Below, piece by piece: positions 19,421 through 30,915 of a stretch of 64,000 bases of DNA. Each line of letters starts with the position of its first letter. The stretch's first letter is position 1. Origin of the DNA: Eudromia elegans. Lineage: Eukaryota > Chordata > Aves > Tinamiformes > Tinamidae. Position numbers and translations under genes: made by a program. Location: contig PTEX01000011.1 of NCBI GenBank assembly GCA_003342815.1, positions 2,317,134 to 2,381,133 of the forward strand, written 5' to 3'. Below the pieces are notes generated by a model, which was given only the letters and a program-made list of their open reading frames with translations, searched no databases and was not told the origin of the DNA.

Positions 19421-22400
19421 TAAACCAGAGCCGTTCCCATGCCTTGCTCTTCCACTACAACTACTTGTGTGCTAAAAACAGTCAGAACGAGACGCCTGAA
19501 AATGGGGATTCTGTGTCAAACTGTCAATACCCACAAGCATGCAGCCTTTCATTAAAGCTGTTTGACATTTTTGTTATGCACAGAGAGCCAAAAAGATGCC
19601 AAAAGGATGCGGTATTTGTGATCACATCCTCCTGCTAACACAAGACACTGTAAAGACAATTGTACTGAAACATTCCCTGGGCAGGCAGAACGGGAAAAGA
19701 GCAAAAATAAAGAGAGGCTTAAGTGTGGTTTGAGATTCCTGGACGTGCTCCTTGTGTGAGGAAATGGCAAGGCTCCTCGTTAACTCTTTGTACCTAATGG
19801 AAGTGATAAGCAACATAATAATTCCAATTGTCCACAAAGGTCTTCAGCACCTCCCTGTCTCTCCCCAAAATGTGCAAAATTTAATCATTTTGTGAAAAAT
19901 ATGTAATGATCGTGTCACATGACCTGGGCAGGAAAGATATTATTTTGTCATCAGAATGTGAGTAAATTATCTTACTGGCAACTCGCTTAAAGGTCATGGA
20001 GATCATCTGATGCATGAGATGGAAATTTCTCATGCCAAAACAGTATTGACAGCTTATCAAGCAGGGTGGAAAGCACGATGATATACTAGAATGGGAGGTA
20101 AGATAACACTTGCAACTGGAGGTAGAAAATATGACATGGCATTTCGATTTTAAGGTTATAGGCAGGATGATATGGTATGGAACCTAGAGGCATAACGGCA
20201 CAACGTGCCTGCAGATAGGCTAAGGTGAAGGTGAATGCAGTAGGTAGTTTCATGTGTAGGTATATAATGCAAATGTCTTTCTGCTTTGTAGCTCCCATAT
20301 GGTCCAGAAAGTGGAAAGGCCATAAAAGTATGTAGTTTGCTCTGGACTAGCTGCCCTGGACCAGCCAACACAGAATTTCCACCTTGGTTTCACTGCTGAG
20401 TTGCAAAGAGAGATGAGGGAGACAACACACGAGAACAGAAATCTCTTGTGGCAGCGATCACGGCGGGTGGGCGCATCCTTATCACAGGACCGGCGTGGGA
20501 TTCCCTGTCAGGCCAACAGAAAAACTGGTGCACGGCTTGGAAAACTTCAGGAAGTCCCAATCCCAGAGACACTTGGGGTTAAGGAGGTGCAGACCGGCAG
20601 CACAGTGTGTGCGAAACGAAGTCGCCCTGGTGTTTTTGCCTTTGCAGGAGCAGATCTGCTCAACGTTTCTTTCTCATGCCACTGACTATGCTTAAGTAGA
20701 GCTGTTAGCTCAGCTTCTGCCCAACCGTGTTGTCGACACAGACTGCTAGAGCAATTGTGTCCTGCTCGCGTTGGCAGGAGTTTCTGCCGGTTTGTGTCTC
20801 GCCTCTGCTGCACGGTAAGGAGCGCTAGCACCGGGAAGGATCCGTTCTGCAGCACCACGAATGCTCAAGATAGCCAGCAGAAAATGCATTATGTGGGAGT
20901 CGAATCTGTTAGGCTTGAGAAATCTGTTTCGTGTCTGTTGTAACAGATTGTCTGGAAGACCGTACTGTACCTGCTAGCCACAGGTCATTACTCAGTGGGA
21001 GCTGTGTTTTAAAAAAGCACAGCGTCAAAAAGCACAGACATAAATCAGAATAGAGCAGGGATCTCTGCATGTGCGTGGGTTTCTCCGTGTGTTTGTATTT
21101 GGTTCAGAATAAGGATATTCCAGGGTATGATTTTTGGCACCCTAGAATGGCATCCAGCATCCCATTGATGTATTAGTTCACTGGTATTTTTCCAGCTCTT
21201 CCTAACCCAAATTAAATATATGCATTATTTATGTTCTTTTCTGAGCTCATCAATGGCAGCAAGCTCATTTACTCCATGTGAGGACATCTCCTTTCCCGGG
21301 GTGTGTGTGACACTCGTGCTTGGGGTCTCCAGAACACCACGTTTTCCTGAATGAGGATTCCTAAGGGGCTGCTCTTGAGCAGGGCCGGTGCTGGCAGGAC
21401 TCACGGCAAGAGCAGCAGTTTTTGGGGCGTGCTGGAGGGGGCACATGAGCCCCTGGGCCGTCCGCTGCCCTGGCTCCTGGCATAGCACATAAAGCCTTCA
21501 CCAATGCCCCTTACATCCCCTGCCTTCAGCTTCATCCTCATCTAGGAAGGCACTTCAGCCCTGAATCAGCACTCCTGCAACTGGGAGACATCCTGAGCAG
21601 AAACATCTTAGTATTTTTCAGATGTGGGAATAAGCTAGGCCCAGTAAAATTGTGTCTTGTGTTGTCCTGTGTGCACGTGCTGGGTGCCCACCAAAAGGCA
21701 GTGATCATACCTGGCTCTGAGGGACAGAAGCAACGTAGGAACAGTCACGTGTTACAGTGAGCAGCTGGGACTTGGCTGAGCCCTACATGGAGAAGTGCCT
21801 GAGGGACCTTGGAGAGGCTGGTTTGGAGAGCACTGGGGAGCTGGGCATATCGGGAGCTCTCAGCGCTTCAGCAACTTCTGTTCTCAGAGTAAGTAACGTT
21901 CCCAGAGAAGTTCCCTCAAGAAGCAGTTGTTTGTAAATAGTCTATAAAAGTATTTGCCATCCTTTATATTGTCTTCACAGAAAATGCAGTGGAAGGAATA
22001 CAAAATAAACAAGACTGGTGTCCCCATGCAGTGGCCCTTCAGCAGGGAGTGGTTTGGTTGGCAGCGCTTCACTGGTCTTGACTTTTGTTTTCAGTTTTGG
22101 GCTTCAGCACATCTCAAAACCATCTAGGGATGGTAGAAACATTTGGATTTTGTAATGGAAGATTACAAAATGGAAGAAATGAAGTGTTTAGATCAGACAT
22201 GCTTGACAGTCCAGGATCGAATGAGATGTGAAGAAAAGGTGATTTCTCTTGGTTTTGGGGTTGTCAGATCTCAGAATACAATAATTTTTTTCAGTACAGC
22301 AAATAAACCTGCATACTCAGGTATACTCTGTTTTTTTACAAAAGAGTTTCATAGCTGCGTATCATGCCAAGCAAGTTTGTATTCCCACAGCAAGAGTGTA

Positions 22401-23475
22401 GCCAAATATAGTCAGTGGTATATTACAAAGGTCTCCTCTATGCAGAATCTAATTGAAGCCTTGGACAGGGTAGCTGTTCTTATAGGTTTCCAGTATTGCA
22501 TCTTCAAGAGTCAACTTGCTGGGAGCAATGCACTCATTTGTGTAAGGAAAAAGATCCCTTAATGTGCTATTAAATTAAACAATGTCACTGCTATTGCAGT
22601 AGAGCTGAGCGAATAATCCATAATGAATAATTTATTCAACAAATTTAGCTGCTTTCTCTGCTCACAGACTATCTGGAGACAGATCACAATTCCCTCCAAT
22701 TTACTTATTATTTGAAATTACTGATGGATAGCTTTGTAATTAAAAAACAACTCTGTGTCTTGATCACAAACAACTGTGGGTGTCTGATCTTCGTTAGTCA
22801 AGGTATGTGGGTTGGTTGTGATGGGTCAGATAAATCACATGATATTGTTTCTGCCTGCTCATTGGAGAAGCCTACAAGCATGTCTGGCATGAAAACACAA
22901 AAAAATTCTGTCTCGGCATGCAATTTTGAAATTTGTCTTGTGCAAACATTTGCCCAGTAAAACTTGATTGCTCAAAAGTGTGCAGAAAGCAAATCCCAGG
23001 GGGAAATCAACGTGGCTGCAGTAAATTCATTTAAAAATGTGAATGAATATTTGCAGACTTTTATTTTTTTAGAGCTCTCTGCCCAGCTCTGTGTGGCAAC
23101 TTTCTTCAAGTGCATCAAAATAAGTATTTCACTTCTGGAAGATTAATTCTTTTCTTTCCTCCTCCAGAATAAAACAGAGTGAGAATGAGTCTTTGGTCTT
23201 GGTCTTGCAAGTTCATTAGCCTGAAGTAATGAGAAACTGCATAGGTGGCACCTTAAACCTGATTATTCTGGAAGAATATTTCCCAGTCTCTCTGTGACAA
23301 TGTCTAGGAACTCCTTGCTGTTGGGAATCCCCAGCGTGTTTGCAGTCCAGATATCTGCACTGCTTGAGCCTCCTGCCAGCTGTGAGTAGCTCTGGATGAG
23401 GTGGTGAGTGGGTGTCTGTTCCCCTTCCCTGCTGCCTGGGACATCTTGACACACTGCAGCATCAAAAGGCCAGCA
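19421..23475. other. Intergenic, no gene seen
   Basis: Unique mixed sequence. 19,830-20,060 is enhancer-like, AT-rich and contains tttaatcattttgtg and two GATCAT/TGATCG-type cores. A 139-codon open frame at 22,143-22,562 matches no family I know and lacks supporting context, so it is not called as a gene. Confidence 0.45.
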
Positions 23476-23542
23476 CTCCTTCTCCTCTTCCTCCTCTCCC
23501 TTCCCCCCCTCTTCCTCCTCTCCCGTCTCCTCTCCTTTCTCT
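23476..23542 (+). repeat. Homopyrimidine tract
   Basis: Sixty-seven bases, all C or T on the plus strand except a single G at 23,525. It includes a near-direct repeat of tcttcctcctctccc. Such tracts can form intramolecular triplex (H-DNA) and are often length-variable. Confidence 0.9.
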
Positions 23543-26500
23543 AAGAAGAGGGAGAGTCTTCCCTAGGACTCTCTGATGCTCTCTTCCCCAAAACTGAGGT
23601 CAGGTCCCGGAAATCCCCAACCTTCACACGGTCTTTGAAGCTGCTTGGTTCTGGAAGAGCAGTGCTCTCTCTCTAACTTCTAATGATAGGAAAAATAACT
23701 GGAGAAGGGGGATGCCTTGCAAAGGTATGGGTAAGTCCTTCAGAGCTGAGGTCTGAGGGCTGTGTTTGTACACGTGGGAACAGGCTGATTGATTGATCTC
23801 CTCTGAGTCTATTTCAATACTTTATTCTTCCCAATGGAGGAGAGGTCTTTGTTTTTGTGAGTTCAGCTAGGGTAGGTCACAGGGATATTTTCCCCATCTT
23901 TTGAAATATTATACACGTTGGTATCATCTTGAAGTGGGAAAGATCATGTGGCAGCCTTTGTATTTCCGTGCTCGGAGCCAAGCATGAATAACAATGAAGG
24001 GTGCACGGCGGCTGCTGCGGGAATTCGCACCCTATTAAGGCAGGCAGCGGCGCTGGGGAGAGACCACTCGTTGGCTGGGAAAGCAGTGCTTGGTGATGAG
24101 AAAAGGCCCTTCGCGCTGAGAGTGGCGAGCGGGGTCGGAAAGGCTTCCTGCGAGGGAGAGGCAGCTCTCGGAGCGCCTGAAGCTTCTGAGGGAGCGTGGA
24201 CCTGCGTGGGATCCGTCCCTCCCCATGGGACGGCTGCTCCGTGCTGACCTGTGGGCCGTGCCACGCAGGCCCTCCCCGGCCACAGCTCCCGTGGTGTCTC
24301 CGTGGCCACGCGGCCCTCAGGTCTGTAGGAGACAATCTGGTGTCTTCAGAGATACTGAGGATTCTTATTTTAATTCCGCACAAAACTGGTAGCATCAGCC
24401 AGGAGAAACGGGAAGCAGTGAATGCTGGCAGAGGTGGCACTGAGCTCTGCTGGAAGGGGTGATGGCTCTGGACGACTCATGAGCCCTTTTGCTCCCCTTT
24501 TGCTGGGTTTGATGCTCAGACTGTCCTTGCTCTTTGCACATGGGAAAAGATTCCAGAGGCACAGAAAAAAACAGGGAACAGCTCCTGTTTATTTTGCTAA
24601 GCTACACGTGGTTCAGCAAGGAACCAAGCCTTGTTAAAAGGATTTTCCTGTGAATCAGCTGGAGTTTGATGGGCTCGGGAATAAAGGGAGGAGATCCTGC
24701 TTTCCCTTCAGCAGGTCCTCATCCTCGCAGGGCGGTGTTGACAGCGTCGAGGCTGCAGGGTGACCCGTGCAGAGCGCTGCGGAGGCGAGTGCCTCGGGAG
24801 GTGCGTGGATGTGCGGCCTGAGGACACTCCGATATCTCCGCATAGAAGGTAGCATCAGTCAACTTCATCCTCTGTCCTCAATTGCTTATAAACACAAGAT
24901 GAAAGCAGCCTAACTCTTCAAAGAGAGCTTTTTTGAAATGACCTCTTCACCCATAATTACAAAGAAAAGATTATTGAGCCAAATGGGATACATTAGTAAG
25001 AACATCAGCGATATAAGTTTGCTCACAGTGAATAAAAAATTGGAAAAATTCATTTAACAGCCTTTAAATCACTAGTTTCTGTGTTATCGACTTCTGAAAG
25101 CAGAACTCTCACAGCTTCTTCTCTGCCGTCTCCTGCAGCATGTATTCATCTCACCTTCTTGCCCAAACCCTATGTAGAACACGGTTCTTGTGTTGTCGGC
25201 TCTCCTCTTCCCCTCTGAAACGCAGCCTCCTGTCCAGGTGGTTGAAGCTCATCCGCGTTGTGGCTGTGGAGCCATTGGGGCTGGAGATGCCCAGGGAGAG
25301 CAGCTCTCTCAGGATGTGGGGACACAAGTTCTGGGAAGAGCTGGGACAGGGAGGAGGTCGTGCCCACCAGGTGAGGATTCATTCAATGACACTTTGTAGA
25401 GCAGGCAGATGAAAAGTCAGTAAAAAAACAGTAACATGCGAATTATTTTCACATCTCAAGTCTGGGAGTTCACCTCTTAAGAACATATTTAGGCAACCAG
25501 ATAAAACAGTTGCAACCTAGCGTGAGGAATGCAATTTTGAGTTTGAACATTTCAATGCTGCAAATCTTAAAAATGATTGGAAGTCAGAGAAAATAATGCT
25601 CCATAGCAAAGAAAGCTGCCTCACTTCTTGAGGTGGGAGATGAGTGTGGTGTCTGCCAATGCTCTTAAATCAGTCGCTTTTAGGAGGCAACAGTATGGTC
25701 CATTAACAAATATAATGAACCTCATCTCTGGACCAAGAGCACAGGGTATTCTTGCTGCAATATGGTCACTTTGAACAGGCTATTCCCTTTAAATGAATGC
25801 AACATCAGGAGGTACATGTTGGACCAGCCACGCAGGAGGTGGACATCTGCCAGACATAGCCATTATCAGTCATCGCAAAGTATTTACATCAATCATTGTG
25901 CAAACATTTATGTCTGCAGCCCTTCTTCTGGCCATAATGCAGGTTTGGATAGAAGCAGGTACTTGGTATGAAGAGGATCCAGAGCTCTTCGTTTGCCCTA
26001 TTTGTAGAAAATTCATTTCTCTCTTCTCCCCTGGGCTGACCTCCAATTTGTTTCCTATTGGAAAGGCTAAGGCCATATGGCAGATATGTTCAGACCTCAA
26101 AGTCTTTTGACCTTTTGAACAGTTGCAGTCTAAATTTCAATAATGAAAACACTTCTTTCCCCCCATCCCTTTTTGGATACTTATAAATGAGATATTATAT
26201 TTCCATACATTTTATTTCTGGCCACATCTGTGAATCTAATATTGACCTGGAGTTATCTGTGATAGAGAAGTTATTAATTTTGACAGATATAAGGGAGAAG
26301 CTAATATCCTCCTTTTACAAACACCTAATATTAATCTCTAGTGATGTAAACGAGAACTCCAGAATGGCTTGGGGTGGTGCTGGAAATGATATGAGATCGA
26401 AATTTGATAATGAAAAAGGGAAAGATTCATTTTAGAAAATTGATAAAATGGATAAAAAATTGTATTTCTTATGAAATAAGTGTAGGAAGCACAATTTAGA

Positions 26501-27270
26501 TTTAGCATCCATTATTTTTCCATAAGTAGTGTATACACAACAGAAATATTAGGGACCAGTTTTTATCCAGGTATTTTATACACCTGTAATTCCATTGACT
26601 CAGAAAAACTTTTTCCTCATGGTTTCTACTTAAAAAAATATGGACGATTGGGACCAATATTACAGTATGGAGATGTTCCCTGCCCAGCTAGAACACATGA
26701 GGTTGGCTTTTAAGGTTACACCAGAAAAACTGCAGTGACATCATTGTTTTCGGAGGCTGGAGACCTCACTTGGTGCCCCTCAAGATCTACCATGGTCATA
26801 TCCACAAATGACACTCCTTGGATGTGATATTTTTGCCCTTAGCGAGTTCTCACTTTGTGATTGGGCTCCAGTCAAATGACCCTGTAAACTGCCAAGGAGG
26901 ATTCTTTGACACGCTGGAATAACACTATTTCTCCATCTCCACATATCTGAAGATCTGGCTTTGGATTTTCCCTCTGGAGAAGCTTTTGGCCTTTGTTCGG
27001 AATAAAATTCCAGTACTTTATGATACACGGGATACTTTTTCCCCCAGCAATTTACTGGGTTATGCTGGGGAAAATGCCAAGTCTGGAGATTCTGAAAGTG
27101 TCTGAAAGATTTTTACTTTATGGCAGAGAGACAGTTTGATGGCCTGGTTCAAAAGGAGCTAAGATTCACACAGCTGGGCTGTTTATTTTGGTTGGATGTT
27201 TTTGCTATGCCACAAGTGAGAGAAGGCTGTAGTAGTAATTGCATTCAGACTTTCTGCTGTCCCCTTCTTT
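23543..27270. other. Intergenic, no gene seen
   Basis: Mixed sequence with a GC-richer patch at 24,000-24,310 and AT-rich stretches at 24,880-25,100 and 26,110-26,640. Open frames are short and unremarkable. No RNA gene, mobile element or splice-supported exon was recognised. Confidence 0.45.
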
Positions 27271-27600
27271 TTGCACCCGGCGGCGTTTGCGTCCCATGGC
27301 CGTACCAGTGTTTATCGTGCGCCGGGAGAGCCCTCGGGTCTCTGCAGCCCGCGGGGCCCTGCGCAGCCTGCTGCTGGCCACGGCGTGCGGTGGCTCTCCA
27401 TGGGGAGCTGCCTTCCTGCGGCCCCGGGCGTGCATCGCAGCACACGGGCCGCGGGTGACGGGGCAGACGGGGCTGCTGGGGTTCGCCCGCCAGCTTGGCT
27501 TCACCCCAGGCGAGTCGGGCAGGATTTGGGTGTGCTGGGCTCCACGCCGCCCGGGATGCTGAGTTGTCACTAGTGCCCTCACGTCCGTTCCTCCTCACGT
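27271..27600. promoter_or_regulatory. GC-rich, CpG-containing patch (no gene seen)
   Basis: A GC-rich patch (for example cacgggccgcgggtgacgg) bordered by AT-rich DNA upstream and a CR1 remnant downstream. Overlapping open frames on both strands are composition artefacts. It is a possible orphan CpG island. Confidence 0.35.
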
Positions 27601-27615
27601 CCAGCAGTGAGGATC

Positions 27616-27680
27616 GTAGAATCACAGAATCATTAGGGTTGGAAGAGATCTTCAAGACCGTCAAGTCCAGCGTCGTGGCC
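27616..27680 (-). mobile_element. CR1 LINE 3'-end fragment
   Basis: Plus-strand tagaatcacagaatcattag followed by ggttggaagagatcttcaag and accgtcaagtcca is the reverse complement of the typical avian CR1 3' end, with its ATTCTATG-like terminal octamers. The element therefore runs on the minus strand. Only the extreme 3' end is recognisable, consistent with heavy 5' truncation. Sequence up to about 27,790 might be a diverged continuation, which I could not confirm. It is the main evidence that the genome is avian. Confidence 0.8.
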
Positions 27681-27790
27681 CATGCTGCTCCCTGAGATTG
27701 TCCAAACAGGATCTGAGAACTTCCACCTTTCTGCACCGCTATCACTGCTATCAAAGCAGCAGCTGATATCTCTACACAAATCAGTGCAGA

Positions 27791-29700
27791 CACTACATCA
27801 TCCCCTGCAAAGATGAACTGACTTGCCGTGCGGCCTACGGGCAGTTAGGACACCAGGCTGAGACCTAAAACCAAAGCGACTTGAAAGCCAAAGGCCTCCA
27901 GATAACACTGCCCTGGCTTTCTTCTCTGTCTTCCTCCCGCCCACAGGAAAGATGATAAACCATTATCAGACCTGAATCTTAAGTGTCTTCTGTAATACTT
28001 AATATAAAAACAAATACGTTCGCCTTCAGAAAATGAAACAGATCCCAATTAATTATGTATAGCTCCCTTGCTTTCACGTGAAGAATAGGAGCATTCAAAT
28101 AGCGCTTTGGTCTTATCACCTGCTGGATTACAGGCATCTTCCAGCTCTCTAATGATCATCTTAGTTTCAGTGCTGGTTTTTCTTTTTACTGAGCATGATG
28201 TTCTTTCTCAGCATTGTTGATAAAAATAGTATAGTAGAGAGGAGACAGATGTCCCTTTGGTGATTTTAATACATTCTTTGCTGCCCTGAAAAGTCTGAAA
28301 GAATTGGCTTGTATATCGAGAGCTCTGTTCTTGATTCAGTACATGCTCCAGACAGAGCTGTGGATGGAGAGATGTATATGGTAGATAGGACCCAAACAAT
28401 CGAACCTGATCGATGGTGAAACAGTGATGAAGCCCAGCAAACAGACGGGATCTATACGCTGACCCTACTGCTTAGGAGAGCAAAGCGGTGCAGAACCTAC
28501 CTGCAAACACCAGCTTTATTTAAAGTAGCATGGTTTTTATTTTTTCTTTTGCATTGTATTTGTTCAGTGTTAACCTGGAATATTTGCTTTGCTCCTAGCT
28601 TTGGAATTGTTTGTCCTGCGGAAGACTAGGCTGCTATGAAGACCCGTAAATACAATTTCATATTTCAGTGACCTTTGTGATCTCTACCTGTTTTATTGTC
28701 AGTAGGATGACTAAGAAGTCTTCAACATATAGTGTCATCAGCATTATGATCTGAGAAACAACACCTACAGAATCTATTATTCATTAAGTGTAACCAATAT
28801 ATAATTTAAAACAGTGGGTTTTGTCAAATAATGTTAGGTCAGCATAATTTTCTGCCTATTACTAATATCTATAACATCTTTGCCTTAGTCAGCTCTATTT
28901 AAATATGCAATCATTTACAGCTTTTGACTATATGTGTGCACACTCCCAATTTCCAATATTCAACTACTACAAATTTTATGCTGACATCAATAGCAAACTA
29001 TTAAAGACAGTATTTCATTATTGGTTTTTCATCCCAAAAGTTATTTACAATTATATACTAAGCACTAATATTAAAGGAAACCATTTAAATGAGGTGCTAT
29101 CTGCTTTAACAATATGTCTGTCACAGAATGAGATTGTGTTTAAAGATTTTATCAAGAAATGGTTGTTTGCTGAGGTTATGTTTTGTCCATGAAATATGCA
29201 TTTCATATCTCTTTCATTTCATTAACATAATTTAATTTGTGCTTTGCATTTTGTGCATAATACATATTTGATTTACAAAACAAATATTTCCATTAGAAAA
29301 TGAATTTCATGCAGGCAAAAAAGCAGAACCAAATGATGTATTGAAGGAAAATAAGAAGAAATGAAATGCATTTTCTCAGTCTATTAAAAAATCTATGGCA
29401 TTGACAGAAAGTGCACTTAGTGCTACATTTAAAAAATAGCACATATGTCAATGTATTAACAAATAGAATTGGAAATACAAATATTTCCCTATATCAAGCC
29501 AAGAATCTCTTTATTTTAATTGAGTTGATTTAAAAGCCCAACTACAATTTAATTTTTATTTCATGATGTGGTATGGTGCCTGGTGCCATTGCACCCATGT
29601 AGAATTGGCAGTCAATATACAAAGATATTCTACCTTTTAAAAACTTTCCATTGACACCAGCAATAAATAATTGAATGGGCTGAAAATGTGAAATCATTAA
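27791..29700. other. AT-rich intergenic block, candidate conserved elements
   Basis: 28,680-29,560 is continuously AT-rich and unique, with stretches such as aaaccatttaaatgaggtgc and gcatttcatatctctttc. It resembles conserved non-coding DNA of gene deserts. A 95-codon open frame at 28,905-29,192 is not supported by other evidence. No repeat family was recognised. Confidence 0.4.
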
Positions 29701-30870
29701 TTTGCTGATTGTCTTGGGCTGCGGGAGGAGGCTGGGGGCAGGCGGCGAGCGGAGCCGCGGGCGGTGGGAGCGCGGAGCCCCCCCGGGAGGCAGCGCAGAG
29801 CAGCGGGGCCACTTGTCCCTCTTGCAGCAGGGAAGGAGGAAGGAATTGGGCCAAAAATGTCCACATCCCTCCCTGGTGAGAAAACACATCAAACCGAGGA
29901 CTTGGGAGTTAAGTGCATGATTTCCCCCATGGCTGAAACATGGTTTATTTCTTTCACCCTGTTCAAGGCATGAAAATATGTAACACCTCGCTGGAGCTCC
30001 CTGGACATGGGCACCGTATGGCGGGCGGGTGTGAGACACCCATCTCCAGACACCCTGCACTGCATGTCTCTTTTGAGCTTTGTGGCCATGTGGGAATTAG
30101 TTTAGCTTGGTTTAAAGGCAATAATAGAGGTTGAGTTGTGTCTTGTAGCTGTTGGGGAGCTTTGTGCTTCAAGCTTTCTTTGCACGGGATTAGAGGCTCG
30201 CCTCTAAAAGCGAGGAGGGGCTGCGGCCTGGCATTCCTGCAATCTCACAAGCAGCAGCTTAAGGAAAAATACCCAGTGTTGCAAGGGTGCTAAGACATGG
30301 AAATCCTGCATTACTTTGCCACGGAGAGCAAGTTTAACTGTACCAGAAATTCTACGTGGTAAAGTAAGGAGAGAAAATGAAGAATAACTCCACCATTTAA
30401 AGCTAAGAGATACATTCGGAGAGGTTAGGCTGTAAATACATTAGCTTAGCTGGAATACTGCCAGGACTTTGGGACTAATATCCATACTCTTATGAAAAGT
30501 GCTTGGGATAATGACTGCAGGTATCGGAGGCCTCTGCGCGGGATCCAAGGCTAATTGAATTGAGTAGGCGTGCGTACGTGGGGAAAGCACCGGGAGGGCA
30601 GGGAGCGAGAGGGAAGAAGGTGAAGAAGGAAGCAGAGGAGGGAAGCTGCAGCCTGCTGATAATGGTCCTCAACGCAGGCTCCGGGGCCGGCTCGGCACGC
30701 TGCTGCGGTGGGAAGCGGAGGGAGAAAGAGCGAGCGCTCCCGCGGCTGCTGGTGCTCCCGGCACCGCGTCCCGCTGCGGGCTGTACGGCTGGCACCGGGT
30801 AGCCGTGCTCCTGGAGCAACGCAGCACGGCCAGCTGGCGGGGGGCTCCGTGCGTATGGAAAACCACAGCC
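29701..30870. other. Intergenic with two GC-rich patches
   Basis: CpG-containing GC-rich patches lie at about 29,720-29,860 and 30,530-30,870, with ordinary sequence between them. Open frames here are Arg/Gly/Ala/Pro-rich composition artefacts. No gene was recognised. Confidence 0.4.
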
Positions 30871-30886
30871 ACAGCCCCCACCCTCC

Positions 30887-30915
30887 TATATATATCTATC
30901 TCTATATATCTCTAT
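30887..30915. repeat. TA/TATC microsatellite
   Basis: An interrupted run of tatatatctatctctatatatctctat immediately after a GC-rich patch. It is simple sequence. Confidence 0.8.

Noticed and set aside
22143-22562. 139-codon open frame in AT-rich DNA
   Set aside because: A rough estimate gives about one such frame by chance in 64 kb over six frames. No domain, splice context or promoter was seen.
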